Below, piece by piece: positions 13,196 to 24,700 of a stretch of DNA of 64,000 nucleotides. Made by a program: the position numbers and the translations under genes. Where the stretch lies: assembly GCA_963682055.1 (NCBI GenBank), contig OY821745.1:27339342-27403341 (forward strand), written 5' to 3'. This DNA comes from Primula veris. Lineage: Eukaryota; Streptophyta; Magnoliopsida; Ericales; Primulaceae. The notes under the pieces are model-generated. The model saw nothing but the letters and a program-made list of their open reading frames with translations. It was not told the origin of the DNA and did not search any database. Numbering within the stretch: the first letter of the stretch is position 1; each line of letters starts with the position of its first letter.

Positions 13196-13345
13196 ACGAT
13201 CGGTCGTTTTCTACAGTCGATCGGTCGTTTTACAGAAAACAATCGGTCGTTTTCTGAAAACGATCGGTCGTTTTTATACTGGACTCACTGGAAGAAATTT
13301 GACCAAAAACGATCGGTCGTTTTTGTCCAGTCGATCGGTCGACTG
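13196..13345. repeat. Array of GATCGGTCG motifs
   Basis: Six near-copies of a CGATCGGTCGTTTT motif occur within 150 bp (about 13198, 13217, 13239, 13259, 13308 and 13332), separated by AGAAAA or ACAG spacers. The GATCGGTCGAC core is partly palindromic. It lies inside the LARD-like interior in a stretch that resembles an LTR or transcribed leader of another family. Confidence 0.7.
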
Positions 13346-15271
13346 TAATCCTGGTCCCGTAAATCTTCGAATGCTCATAACTCCTTCGTTTTAGCTCCGA
13401 TTTTGGTTCCGCTTGAACCTATGGCTTCGTTATCGAATGCTCTATCATTTAAAGACCTGAAATATACGTTTTCTATTTTTGGACAAGACAAGAGTTATAT
13501 CATCGAAATCGTAAAATCATTAAACGCATAATCGAAGTAATAATCAAAATCATTATTGAATTCTATGTTCAACAATTCTCAATAATAGCAAACACAACAT
13601 ATTCATAATATGTTATTTCAACAAGTTAATAAGATGTTATATCAACAAATTATTAAATGTTCTTTCAACAAACTAATAAAATGTTATTTCAACAAATTAT
13701 TAAATGTTAATCAAGAAATTAATAGGATGTAATTATAACAAATTAATTAATTAGCCGATATTTGTTTATTCTTAAAATAAAACTCAAGGGTCATTTATAA
13801 TTTGTTCAATCATCAAATTATTATCTCGGATGAATCAAGTTGGTTATTAAATAACATTTCACCCAATTATGTAACCGACTCGTCAATGCAATTAAGAGTT
13901 AGCTAATAAAGCTCTCCATAAATGCCAACAACGACTGTCGTTACAATAATTTATAACTCTCCAAATTAAATTGCGATTAATCACAATTAATAAGAAGTTA
14001 TAAATAATCGTCATTAATCTCATTAATGATCACCGTTACAAATTTTGTAACCCTCCATAAATTAAATTGCAATAAATCACAATTAATAAGGATATCACCC
14101 ATTATATCACCACATTAGTGTCTTTAATAATGTTGATTTCGTATTTGTAACCCCCTTCATTAATATGCACTAATGCAAAATTAATAGGAGTTACACCGGC
14201 ACCCACAATGTTCTGGTCAGTTCCAGCACCCACTGTGTTCCGGACATTTTCCACAGGAAACTGTTTGTTATCTCAAATAACAAACACGCACAATCTAATT
14301 TCGAAAAACGAAACTAAAACTCCTCATTCGCAAACACCAAAATTCTATAACCACGCATGGTTTCAAAAAAATGATTTTGCAAGAGTATTCTAGTTCATTC
14401 TCGAAAAAGATTATCAAATTCTGAAAGATTTATTCAGCCGTAAACACCAGACAAATCTGATTTTACACAGAACAATCTCAGAATTCAACCAGTTCTGTCG
14501 TAAGCCCCAAATTCTGAAAATCAGAAAATGGTTTTACAAGAACTATTTCGAAACCAGTTCTGTCGTAATCCCTAATTTAATGGCTTTTACTAGAACTGTT
14601 TCGAATGATCACCAATCCTCCAATTCCATGGTAGAGATCCATGTCTATACAAATACTCATTGAAAATTGTTAGTACTTTATTAACATGAAAACAATAAAC
14701 ATGTATAAATCAACTAACAAAATAATCTAGTCTCTAACCAGATTACTTATAAAATACAATGTAAGTAAAAGTTTCACTATAAAAATAAACCTCATGATTT
14801 ATTATAGTAACAACGGCACCAAAACTATTTCATAATTCTCGATTAACCTTTCACAAATTAAACGGTCAATAATACCAACCACTTACAAAACCGTAATTGA
14901 TTAATTCAGCTAATTTATGACCACTATGCAAACAAAATGTCATTGGTCAAATCATAGTCAATAAACAGTAACCGCAACACGCACAATAAATTTCCCATAT
15001 TAAAACTCCAAATATGTAGAAGGACATAACATGCATGCATGCTACTATTTAAAGATTTCAGCAAGAAACGTGTTAATGTATATTTCGGCTACCATTTCAT
15101 TTCTCACATAAATTAAACTGGTCATATAAAATTGAAATCCCCTACATCACTGCTGCATACTAAGTCCAAATTATAGAATTCACAATTCTGGGAACTTAAT
15201 TATACATAAACAAATATGCATATTACAAATGAACTTTCCAACAAATAAATTCTATCACCTCAATTGCAACA

Positions 15272-15362
15272 TGTTAATGTTACCAACGAGCTGTTATCAC
15301 AATTTAATATATGCATAAACGTGTTAATGTTACCAACGAGCTGTTATCACAATTTAATATAT
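15272..15362 (+). repeat. 41-bp direct tandem duplication
   Basis: The block beginning TGTTAATGTTACCAACGAGC and ending CAATTTAATATAT occurs twice, offset by 50 bp, with no mismatch that I can see. It is internal to the LARD-like element. Confidence 0.8.
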
Positions 15363-16048
15363 AAGTAAATATATTAACGTAATCTATGACCATAATAATT
15401 AACATAGCAAAGCAATATGCAAACTGACAAAATTCAGCTTACAACATACATTCCAAAATTATAGGAAATTCAATTAGGTGCACAACACCACTGTAAAGGT
15501 TTCTAAAAATGTTTTTTCTAAACAAATTTCAGAGACATGCCAAACATTATCTAAGTAACTAATTTTCATGACAAATAAGCTTATAAAACCAGTACAACTA
15601 AGATTGTTTAACAAACTGAATTGAAGATTCAATAAACAACATCTATGATTAACCATTTAATCATCTAAATCATCACAAAATAAAATATAGATTTTCTCAA
15701 AAAAATCATATTCTCAAATCGCAATCAAACATGCTCGTATGTAAAGAATTAAAAATAGCAATAAACATACATACGATACAATACAAAAGATGCATGCACA
15801 CATATTACACAAAATTCAAGAAGACAGTTTCAACCTAAAGAAGGGATTTTCATAAAAATCCCAAATAAGGTAAACCAAAGGAAAAACGCGTTCAACAATT
15901 CAAATGGAAAAATCAATTTCTTAAAACCAATGTTTGTTAGAAAATGATTTTCCAAAGAACCGTTTTCGAAACGGAAATAATTTTCTGTTTATCCAAACAC
16001 CAAAATTATTGTATTAACGTACGAAACATACAAAATATCGTTTAAGAT

Positions 16049-16598
16049 TGTTGGGTACGTTGCAAATAAACACAATAATTTCTACGAAAAAGAAATGGAA
16101 CAAATAAACAAAAAATGGTTTGCTCAAATATATAAATTATCAAATACAAGATTTAACATAAAATAATGTAAATGATACCGAAATGGACTAAAGTTCGAGA
16201 CGAGGTAACTGCAAGCAGTTTCTCTTAAACGATATTTGCCCCGTCACCTCTGCTTCTGGCTAAATGGGGCACTTCGTTCCCAAGGTACAACGTCTATCAC
16301 ATGTGACTTGACGGAAACGGCACCGAGCCACGGTCGGGTCGTTGGTGGTGCGGTACTCTCTCTCTATATGTATGCATATGTGAATTGTGTGTGAATTGTG
16401 TATGCCATGTATGACATGTATGAGACTTGTCTTGAAAAAATCTATTAAAAAATGGACCAAGACCATCATATTTTAAACATATTTCTTTGTAACTCATATT
16501 ACAAATAAAGACTACAATTAATGGGGAGAATGAATGATTTTGTAACCACTAAAATAAAATAGCATTCACTCCATAAAAACCATTAGTTTTTTCCAACA
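16049..16598 (-). repeat. 5' LTR of the LARD-like element
   Basis: Partner of the 8709-9258 LTR, same length, about 97 percent identical by eye. The sequence just inside it on the minus strand (ATCTTAAACGATATTTTG) does not match the usual initiator-Met primer site, so the primer tRNA is unidentified. Confidence 0.8.
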
Positions 16599-16603
16599 GA
16601 AAC

Positions 16604-18717
16604 TTCAGTGTGCCATGTCTTTTGTATTCGATACATCAGTTTACCGAAAACAAAAAAAAGAAACTAAATGGATCGAGCAAAAACTATGTATTTTTTGACA
16701 GCCGAAGAATAATGGTACTATTTTGTAATTAGGGGGTGATGAAAGTCTAAAATCGTCAATTTTTCATTAACACATGAAACAATTAGTGTTTTCGTAATAC
16801 GGGGGTGTTGTTGCCCCTTTAATATGTACCTAGTTCCTGATTTGATAACATCACATCCGCACCACATACTTGTTATTTCTTTATTTTTTTGTCACGTTTT
16901 AACTACGATCCTTAAAAGTAGTAATATAACATCCCTTAATATTTTGATTTTACAGGTAAATTGGCATCCCATTTACTAATTTTTGGCCTTGCCCTGTCCA
17001 AAATCGGAAGGAAATAAATAGGATGTCTCACTCATCAGTATGTGCTAATCTTCAATCACATAATCGGGTCGTTTTTTTACTAATATCTCTCTGCAGGTCG
17101 AAGGAACAAGTCCGGGACATTTCTGGTAACCCTGGTACGTAATTCGCCAACATACCTGGCGACAATTGAAAAAATATTCATACAATTTGTGGAAATAGGC
17201 AAATAGCAGATCACTAGTAACTACAAAACAGAACTTCATTATTAAGAAAAAAGAAGGGATACTGTATATATATATATTTTTTTTTTTTTTGAATTAGGGG
17301 ATATATTGATTGTAACAAATAAAAACAGAAGAAAAGGAAAAACAAAATAAGTTGCGTATAGCAAAGGAATATAAAGATTCACGTCACTGCATTTATCACT
17401 ATTTGTGATCAAACTTTTAGAAAATACGATTAAAAGACGTGTTGTTTTTGGTTTAATATTTTCTTTATCAGACGTTGTTATATTTTTATGAGATTTTATA
17501 TTGGCAATATGTTATTTGTTTTATTTAATAGTGCGCAAATAAGTGTCTAATATTATAATTCGTAGATAGTCTAGTGTGTAGAGTACGACTTACACACGAA
17601 AGATTAGACTATCGGTTTTTATATAATATAAGTAAATTGCTTATAACTTTAGATGAAAATGGACAGACCATCGGTACAGTTATAATGTATAATTTTAGTA
17701 GGTCTGTCTTGACTATAGCGAATGAAGTATTTCAAATTTATACGCTAGTGCATTCTGAGTGTATTAAACAAGACCGCAACAAGACAATCATTTTTGTACT
17801 GACTAGATAAAATAATTAACGGATTGGGTCAAAGAATTTGTTTAAACTCTTAATTTCTGATTTTATTAATTAAGCATGTACGAGAAATGATAATCGTTTT
17901 AATTCATAAAAGAGTGTGATTCTTTACGAGTTATAAACTCAGCGAGGTGGACGGTGATGTTTCAAGTATAGTGTTTATTACTAAATGAAGAAATACATGT
18001 CTCGATATTGGGATTGATGATACCTCCTTAAAATATTATAATTATTTTTGTATCAAACCCTGGATGTAGATTTATTAATGCGATACATTAATTAAGTTAA
18101 GTGTTATTTATTAAGGAATAAAATATGCTTACTAAATATAAATCGTCAGTGATTTAAATTGGTAAGTGAATGTCTGTTTAATCTTAACGTGTGGATGATT
18201 TAAACATAATGACATGAAATGAATTATTTTTTAGAAGATTCGGAATATAGGAGAGAGATTTCAGTTAGAGTTCTTTAGTGGAATGAATTTTAATTTAATC
18301 AGATAAGAAAATATTCACGTTGATGAGTTTAAGTTCGAATCTGATTAGATAACCTCTTTTTTATTCAAACTATCAGGTTTCTAACGTAGCCTATATAAAC
18401 ATGTTTCGTATCACTATGAAAAGACAGATTTTTCGATATACGTTTTTTTAAGTGTGAGAGAGAGTCCACACTTTTTCCAGAAGAAAGTCGTTTTTTTAGG
18501 TATTACGTTGAAAATCCGATTCATTCAGAAAGACAAGCTCAGTATCACTGTAAACTTCTAAACACAAAGGATAAAAATAATAACATATTTAGATAATATC
18601 GTACACAACTTAATAAACTTTATGTACATTTTTTCCACTTCTATAAAACTTTCACAAACATATTATTTTTGGCATATTATACTGTTTACAGCATTTGATG
18701 TCCAAATAGAGCAAATA
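16604..18717. other. Spacer downstream of CYP716, no gene seen
   Basis: About 2.1 kb of AT-rich DNA. A T-rich/TA-rich simple stretch lies at 17262-17291. No conserved protein motif is readable on either strand; the 60-80 codon open frames here have no family features. Confidence 0.45.
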
Positions 18718-18723
18718 TTTATT
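18718..18723 (-). terminator. Poly(A) signal AATAAA of CYP716
   Basis: AATAAA on the minus strand, 74 nt past the CYP716 stop codon. Position and sequence suit a plant near-upstream element; cleavage site not determined. Confidence 0.5.
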
Positions 18724-18796
18724 TGAAAAATAGTAGATGTGATTACTAAGAGTGAGAAATTACAGTGATGCACAAAAGGACTTTTTCAAGAAAGTA

Positions 18797-21700
18797 TTAG
18801 CATGCTTTATGAGGGAATAGACGAACTGGAAGTCCATTCTCAGGATTAGGTATTGGATTAACTACCATTTTCTCATTGGGAATCACTTTCTCCCACTTGA
18901 ACCTTTTTACAAGATTATGCACAAACACGAGTACCACAAATCGGGAGTATTCATTTCCAGGGCACATCCTCGGTCCTACACCAAATGGTACATATGTGTA
19001 AGGAGCTGGTCCCGATCCCTCGAACCTTGATGGATCAAATTTTTCTGGCTCAGGGAAGATTGCAGGGTCTCTATTTGTTGAATGAGAACTCCAATACATC
19101 TGTCATTTGATCAACATGAAAGATTTATATACCCTAGCAAAATTTTAATTGCATGTGTATGGAAATGATGATTGGACACTAGATTACCAGACTAAACAAA
19201 ATCTTAAACTTAACATAAAAAAAACATTAAATTCAATAGTACTCTACAAACATACAAGAAAGCACTGTAAACTAAGGGCATATATCTACTGTTTTTGCTC
19301 ACACAAAACTATTAACCAGGTCTCCATGCACTATACTCCAAGAAATTAATTAACGAATCAAATAGAATTAGAAGAACACATATATAGATGGTGGCTTGGG
19401 TGAAACTTTGATAATAAATAAAGTTAGCTTGCAATAGCTGTTGGATTTCCTTGCCCTTGTAAGCCAAAGTACTTCAAAGAACACAGAACACACTGATTGC
19501 GGAGTATGATGGAACGATCACCACGGGATTGTTCAACACTGCAATCTTTCACTTAAGATTTGTTCTGTGATACCAATTAACAAGTTAATAATTAATAACT
19601 TGTCTCTATATGGAGGTTCAAACCTTCTATCTTAGTCAAGTATTTAAAATAAACTCTTATGGGACATTCGCAATTAGGAAATGTTGGCATGAGCTGTATT
19701 TCCTATTTGAAGAGTAATTACTAGGTTATTTAGTTACCTTATTTACTGTAATCCCTTAACTTACGGGTCAAGCATATGGCTAGCCTAAGATATAGTATTT
19801 CCTTATTTGTTCATATCATTCTATTATAATAAGTCAACCCAAGCCAAATGAGACTGCCCAATTTAGCCATTTTTTTTTTTCAAAAATACCCTTATAATTT
19901 TTTATTAATTACAATAATAACATGCTCACATAAAAACATAAAATAATAAAATAAAAAATAACAACTAATAACACTATGTGTCCCTATTTAACAACCAAAA
20001 ATTATTTTAAGTCTTATACTATTTTTTTTTGTATTATCCACGTATTTGTATCATAACTACACTTATTTTTAATATTTTAATTGCATTTCGTGTCACACAC
20101 GCAATGCGTGGGGCACGATTACTAGTGTATATATATGGAATTCCGATATAATAATACACAGAAAAATATATTCATAAACTTTACTATGGTTTTACATGGT
20201 ACCAGAGCGTAGATTCTTGGAGAATAACTACATCAGACTAGAAACGATGACCAAGTCAACCAATTTGGTCAACCCATAGCAGGATGGTGATAACTCCACC
20301 GCTTCTATTCTCGAAAGCTTGATGACCAGAATGGCGCAAGTATTGACACAAAACCAGACCCAGACTTCAACACCAACTTTTGAAGGCGGTGCTGCATAAA
20401 TTGGTATCAAGCTTGATGGTATTAATTTTGCTTTATGGTCCCAAGTTGTCGAGAAGTATATCTTAGGCAGAGACAAATTGGGGTACATAAATGGTGATCT
20501 CTCACAACCTGAACCAACTGATCCATCCTTTAGAAGATGGAGAACTGAGAATGCTATTGTAAAAGGATGGTTGATCAACTCTATGGATCCATCTTTAATC
20601 GGTAATTTTATTCGTTTTCCAACTGCCAAACTATCTGATTCGATTGCGACAACTTACTTTGATGGAACCGACACGTCTCAAGTTTATGATCTGAAGAGAC
20701 ATGTGACTCGAATGAAACAAGCTGGGGGATCTATTGAAACATACTACAATAGTATCCAAAGTTTGTGGAGGGAGATCGATTTTCGGCGTCCTAATCCTAT
20801 GGAGTGCATCAGTGATATACGTAAATATAATACTCTTTTATAAGAAGATAGAGTTTATTTATTCCTTGATGGATTGGATGACATACTAGACAAGATTCAG
20901 AGTGATGTGCTTCGGATACAACATTTTCCTACGGTTGAACAAGCTTATGCACATGTCAAAAGGGAAGACAAGTACAGAGGTTACAACAACCACGGTTATG
21001 GCATCTAGAGGAATAAAAACAGGAGCTCAACACACTAATACACTCCAGATGGCTAAAGTTAACTTTCCATCTCCGAGTGGTGAAAAAAACAATGTTTTTT
21101 CAAAGAACAAGGGACAAACAGAAAGTGGAGGAAGTGTTTGCTCTCATTGTGGAAACACAAAACACACTCTTGAAACATGCTTCAAGTTACACGGTTATCT
21201 ACAATGGTGGAAGGAACTTAAGGAGCGAAAACAGAAAGAAGCCACATGCGGAGCAGTACGTGCAGCCTTGGCCAATGCAGAACCTCAATTATCACTTGTT
21301 TCACAGGTTGATCCTCAAAACAAATTAACCGCTCTCAGCGAGCAAGGCAAGCATAGTTCTGTCTTGATTGTTTCTAATGAAGTTGATCGCAATGGTTGGA
21401 TAGTGGATTCAGGGGCAACATACCATATGCCATTTCGTCCAGAAGACTTTGTGAAGACATCGGAAATGAAGCGAACCAGCATCATCAATGCTAATGAGGT
21501 TACTTATCCAGTCATAGGGACTGGAACTGTAGCCTTGTCAAAAACATTGTATTTGTCAAATACTTTGCTTGTACCTTCATTGTCAAATAAGTTAATGTCA
21601 GTGAGTCAAGCCACAGATGAATTAAATTGTGTAGCTCTAATTTATCCTATTTTTTTTCCTTTTTTAGGATATTCTCACCAAGGAGATCATTGGTCGTGGT

Positions 21701-24700
21701 ACTAAGAGAGGGGGGTTATACTACATTGATGATTTCGATATCGATAGAGTCAATTCCGTTTAACACTCGATTAGTGTGAAGGAAAATTTTTTTTAGTTAT
21801 GGCATCGTCATTTAGGACACCCATCATTCAGTTATATGAAACCTTTATGTCCTAATTTGTTTTCAAATTAAAAATTTTTAGACTTCAACTGTGAAACCTG
21901 CATTTTAGCTAAAATTCACCGTGTACCTTTTCCGATTAGTTCTAATAAATGTGATATTCCATTTGTTTTGATTCATTCCGATGATTGGGGACCCTCTCCT
22001 ATAAAAACAGTTTCTGGTAACCGTTTGTTTATGACGTTTGTTGATGATTGTACTCGAATAACATGGTTTTATTTATTAAAACACAAAGATGAGGTTTTTG
22101 GTATTTTTCGTTCTTTTCATGCTATGATTAAAAATCAATTCTCAAGTAAAATTTGCGTACTTAGATCAGATAATGGTACGGAATATATCAACCATGAATT
22201 TCAGGCCTACTTTAAATTAAATGGTCTTATTCATGAAACATTTTGCACTCAAACTCCTCAGCAAAACGGTGTGGCTGAAAGAAAAAATAGACATATTTTA
22301 GAAACGGCACGTGCCTTGCTATTTGAAACGAAAGTGCCTGGTCGCCATTGGGATGACGCTATTGTTACAGCTGTGCACTTACTTAATCGAATGCCCTCAA
22401 AAGTACCACAGTTTAAGACCCCATTGCAAGCCTTATCTAACCATGTTTCTTTTCCGTCTATTTTACTTATTCCCCCATGCATATTTGGGTGCGTTGCATT
22501 TGTCATCTGCATAAAAATCAAGGCACAAAACTTAATCCTTGTGCCGTCCTTTGTATTTTTTTTGGGTTATGCCACTTATTCCCCCACGCATGTTTCACTT
22601 TTCTGAAATTTGAAAATTATTACTCCTTGCCCGTACCCACTCCTGATGATCTTCAGGGAGAGACATGCTATGAAGAACAAAAGTGGTGTGATACACCAAT
22701 TGTTGAAGAAGTTAAAAAAACTTGTCAATATTATATCGAACTTCAGCCAAATAGGAAAACCAGAGAAGAAAATGAGACACTAGAAGTTGAAGAAAGGGAA
22801 AATAGTGTTGGTGAAAATAGAAGGAAAGAAAATGATGTTGATATTGAGGAAATTGAATTTGCTGAAAGTACCCCTCTCACTTTTGTACACGACAATGATT
22901 CTCGTGGAAATATCTCTGAGGTAAGTACTCTTGAACCATCTTCCAATTATATTGAAAATATTCCTATTAGCTATCATTTACCTTATAGGCATAATAGGGG
23001 AAAGTACCCAACCCGATACTCACCAAGTGTTGAAGGAAAAAGATCGAAGTATCAGATTCCTAGTCATGTAACCTCTAAGAGACTACCAAAGCCTCTCCAA
23101 GAATTTGCACACAAGCTGTCCTCATGCCATATTCCTTATGGAGTACATGAAGCCTTAACAATTCACAATGGTCTCAATCGATTCAAGAAGAAATGGAAGC
23201 ATTAAAAGAATAACAGAACATGGGATCTTATGTTGCTACCAAAAGGGAAAAAAATAGTAGGGTGTAAATGAGTGTTCTCAATTATGTATAAGGCGGACAG
23301 AACGATTGAAAGATATAAGGCGAGACTTGTTGCCAAGAGATACATACAAACATATGGCATAGGCTATCATGAGACATTTTCACATGTGGCAAAATTAAAT
23401 ACAGTGAGAGTTCTGTTATTTTGGCAGCAAATTTAGATTGGACATTGCACCAATTCGATATAAAGAACGCTTTCCTACATGGGGATCTTGAGAAGGAGGT
23501 ATATATGGATATTTCTCTAGGCTACATTACATCACAAAGCACCAACCTTGTGTGTAAGTTGCGAAGGGAATTGTATGGACTGAAACAGTCACCCTGAGCA
23601 TGGTTTGGCTGCTTCACCGTGGCCATGAAAAATATGGGTTTCAACAAAGTAATTCTGATCATAAACTTTTTCTGAAACATCAAAAATGAAGGGTTACTGC
23701 TCTAATAATATATGTGGATGGCATGATTATTACATGAGATGACAATGATGAAATAACTAAGTTTCAAAAACAGACAGGCTCCTAATTTGAAATGAAAAAC
23801 TTGGGAGGGCAAAAATACTTTTTGGGAATAGAAGTTTCTAGATCAAGTTAAGGTGCATTTTTGTCCCAACGAAAGTACGTGTTAGACTTGCTATCTGATA
23901 CGGGGATGCTTGATTGCAAGCCAGATGATACACCAATTGTTCATAATCTTAAGTTTAGAGAAAATACTGAAGAAGTCCGAACCAATAAAGAGTGGTATCA
24001 AAGATTAGTGGGCAAGCTAATATATTTATCTCATACTCGTCAAGATATTTGATACGACATGAAAATAATACCCGTTAAACGATATGTAGTAATAACCCAA
24101 CCTGTATGTTTTTACTAGATACCCAACGTAAATATAGTTGGGATAAGAACATAGTGGTCTTTTTCCTTTAACAGATATGGGAGTAATTATCCATTGATGT
24201 TAAAGGCTCAATTAACAGAGGCCCAACACTCAAAAAGCCCATGAGTTGATAGATGAGAGCGACACTTGTCAATATGCTGTGAAACACGTACCCCTATAAA
24301 TAGAGTCAAAGAGCAATACAATACACATCTGACTTTCAAGCAGAAAAAAAGAGATTTGTACAAAGAACTTTCAGAGCTTATCTCACTAAAGAAGTACAAG
24401 CCAACTACAAGTCAAAGTCATAAACCCGATGAATTATACCGAGCACCAGAATACTAAAAACATTTCTAATAAAGTATTGTAATTTACCCGATCAATAAAG
24501 AAAGATAACATCGTCCAATTTATTATAATCGAACATATTAATTATAACTGTTGATGAACATAACTTAACCGATCAAAGTTAATGCTTTATCAAATGGCGC
24601 CGTCTCTACGATTCATCTAGTACTAACTAGTTTCGAAATTGAACACACAACTTTATCAGACGAGCAAAATGGTTACCAATACGGAATAAAATCGCATCGA

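Larger units (their letters stand above)
8709..16598 (-). mobile_element. Complete non-coding LTR retrotransposon (LARD-like)
   Basis: Two 550-bp LTRs (8709-9258 and 16049-16598), each TGTTGG...CCAACA, bound a 6.8-kb interior. GAAAC is repeated directly outside both ends (8704-8708 and 16599-16603). On the minus strand a purine-rich CATGTGGGGGAT lies immediately before the 8709-9258 LTR, as a polypurine tract should, so the element reads right to left. The interior has no gag, protease, integrase or reverse transcriptase frame; the longest open frame is about 119 codons in low-complexity context. A full-length LTR element with a multi-kilobase non-coding interior fits a large retrotransposon derivative mobilised in trans. 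By eye the LTRs differ at about 15 of 550 positions. Confidence 0.8.
19682..24049 (+). mobile_element. Degenerate Ty1-copia element in CYP716 intron 2
   Basis: A short 5' LTR (about 19682-20195, TGTTGG...TTTTACA, interrupted by a Helitron) is followed at once by the primer-binding site TGGTACCAGAGC. Then come, in copia order: gag (about 20400-20840, including [17 protein letters not shown]), a CCHC zinc knuckle [14 protein letters not shown] (about 21141), protease [11 protein letters not shown] (about 21396), integrase core with [10 protein letters not shown] and [11 protein letters not shown] (21968-22600), and reverse transcriptase (23230-24052) with [10 protein letters not shown] and, near the end, [14 protein letters not shown]. 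Multiple stops and frameshifts break gag and RT, so it is dead. RNase H and the 3' LTR are missing because a Gypsy fragment adjoins at 24050. It lies antisense to CYP716. Confidence 0.85.

Noticed and set aside
12883..13242. 119-codon minus-strand frame
   Set aside because: It lies in the interior of a non-coding LTR element and partly over a simple motif array; composition is low-complexity and no domain is recognisable.
12419..14190. A separate nested LTR starting TGTTGGCCCGTG with a TTAGAGGGGGGGGTGAATAAGG leader
   Set aside because: The leader and the GACACCGCGATTTATAGAGGTTCGG stretch look LTR-like, but I found no matching inverted end or target duplication, so I did not annotate it.
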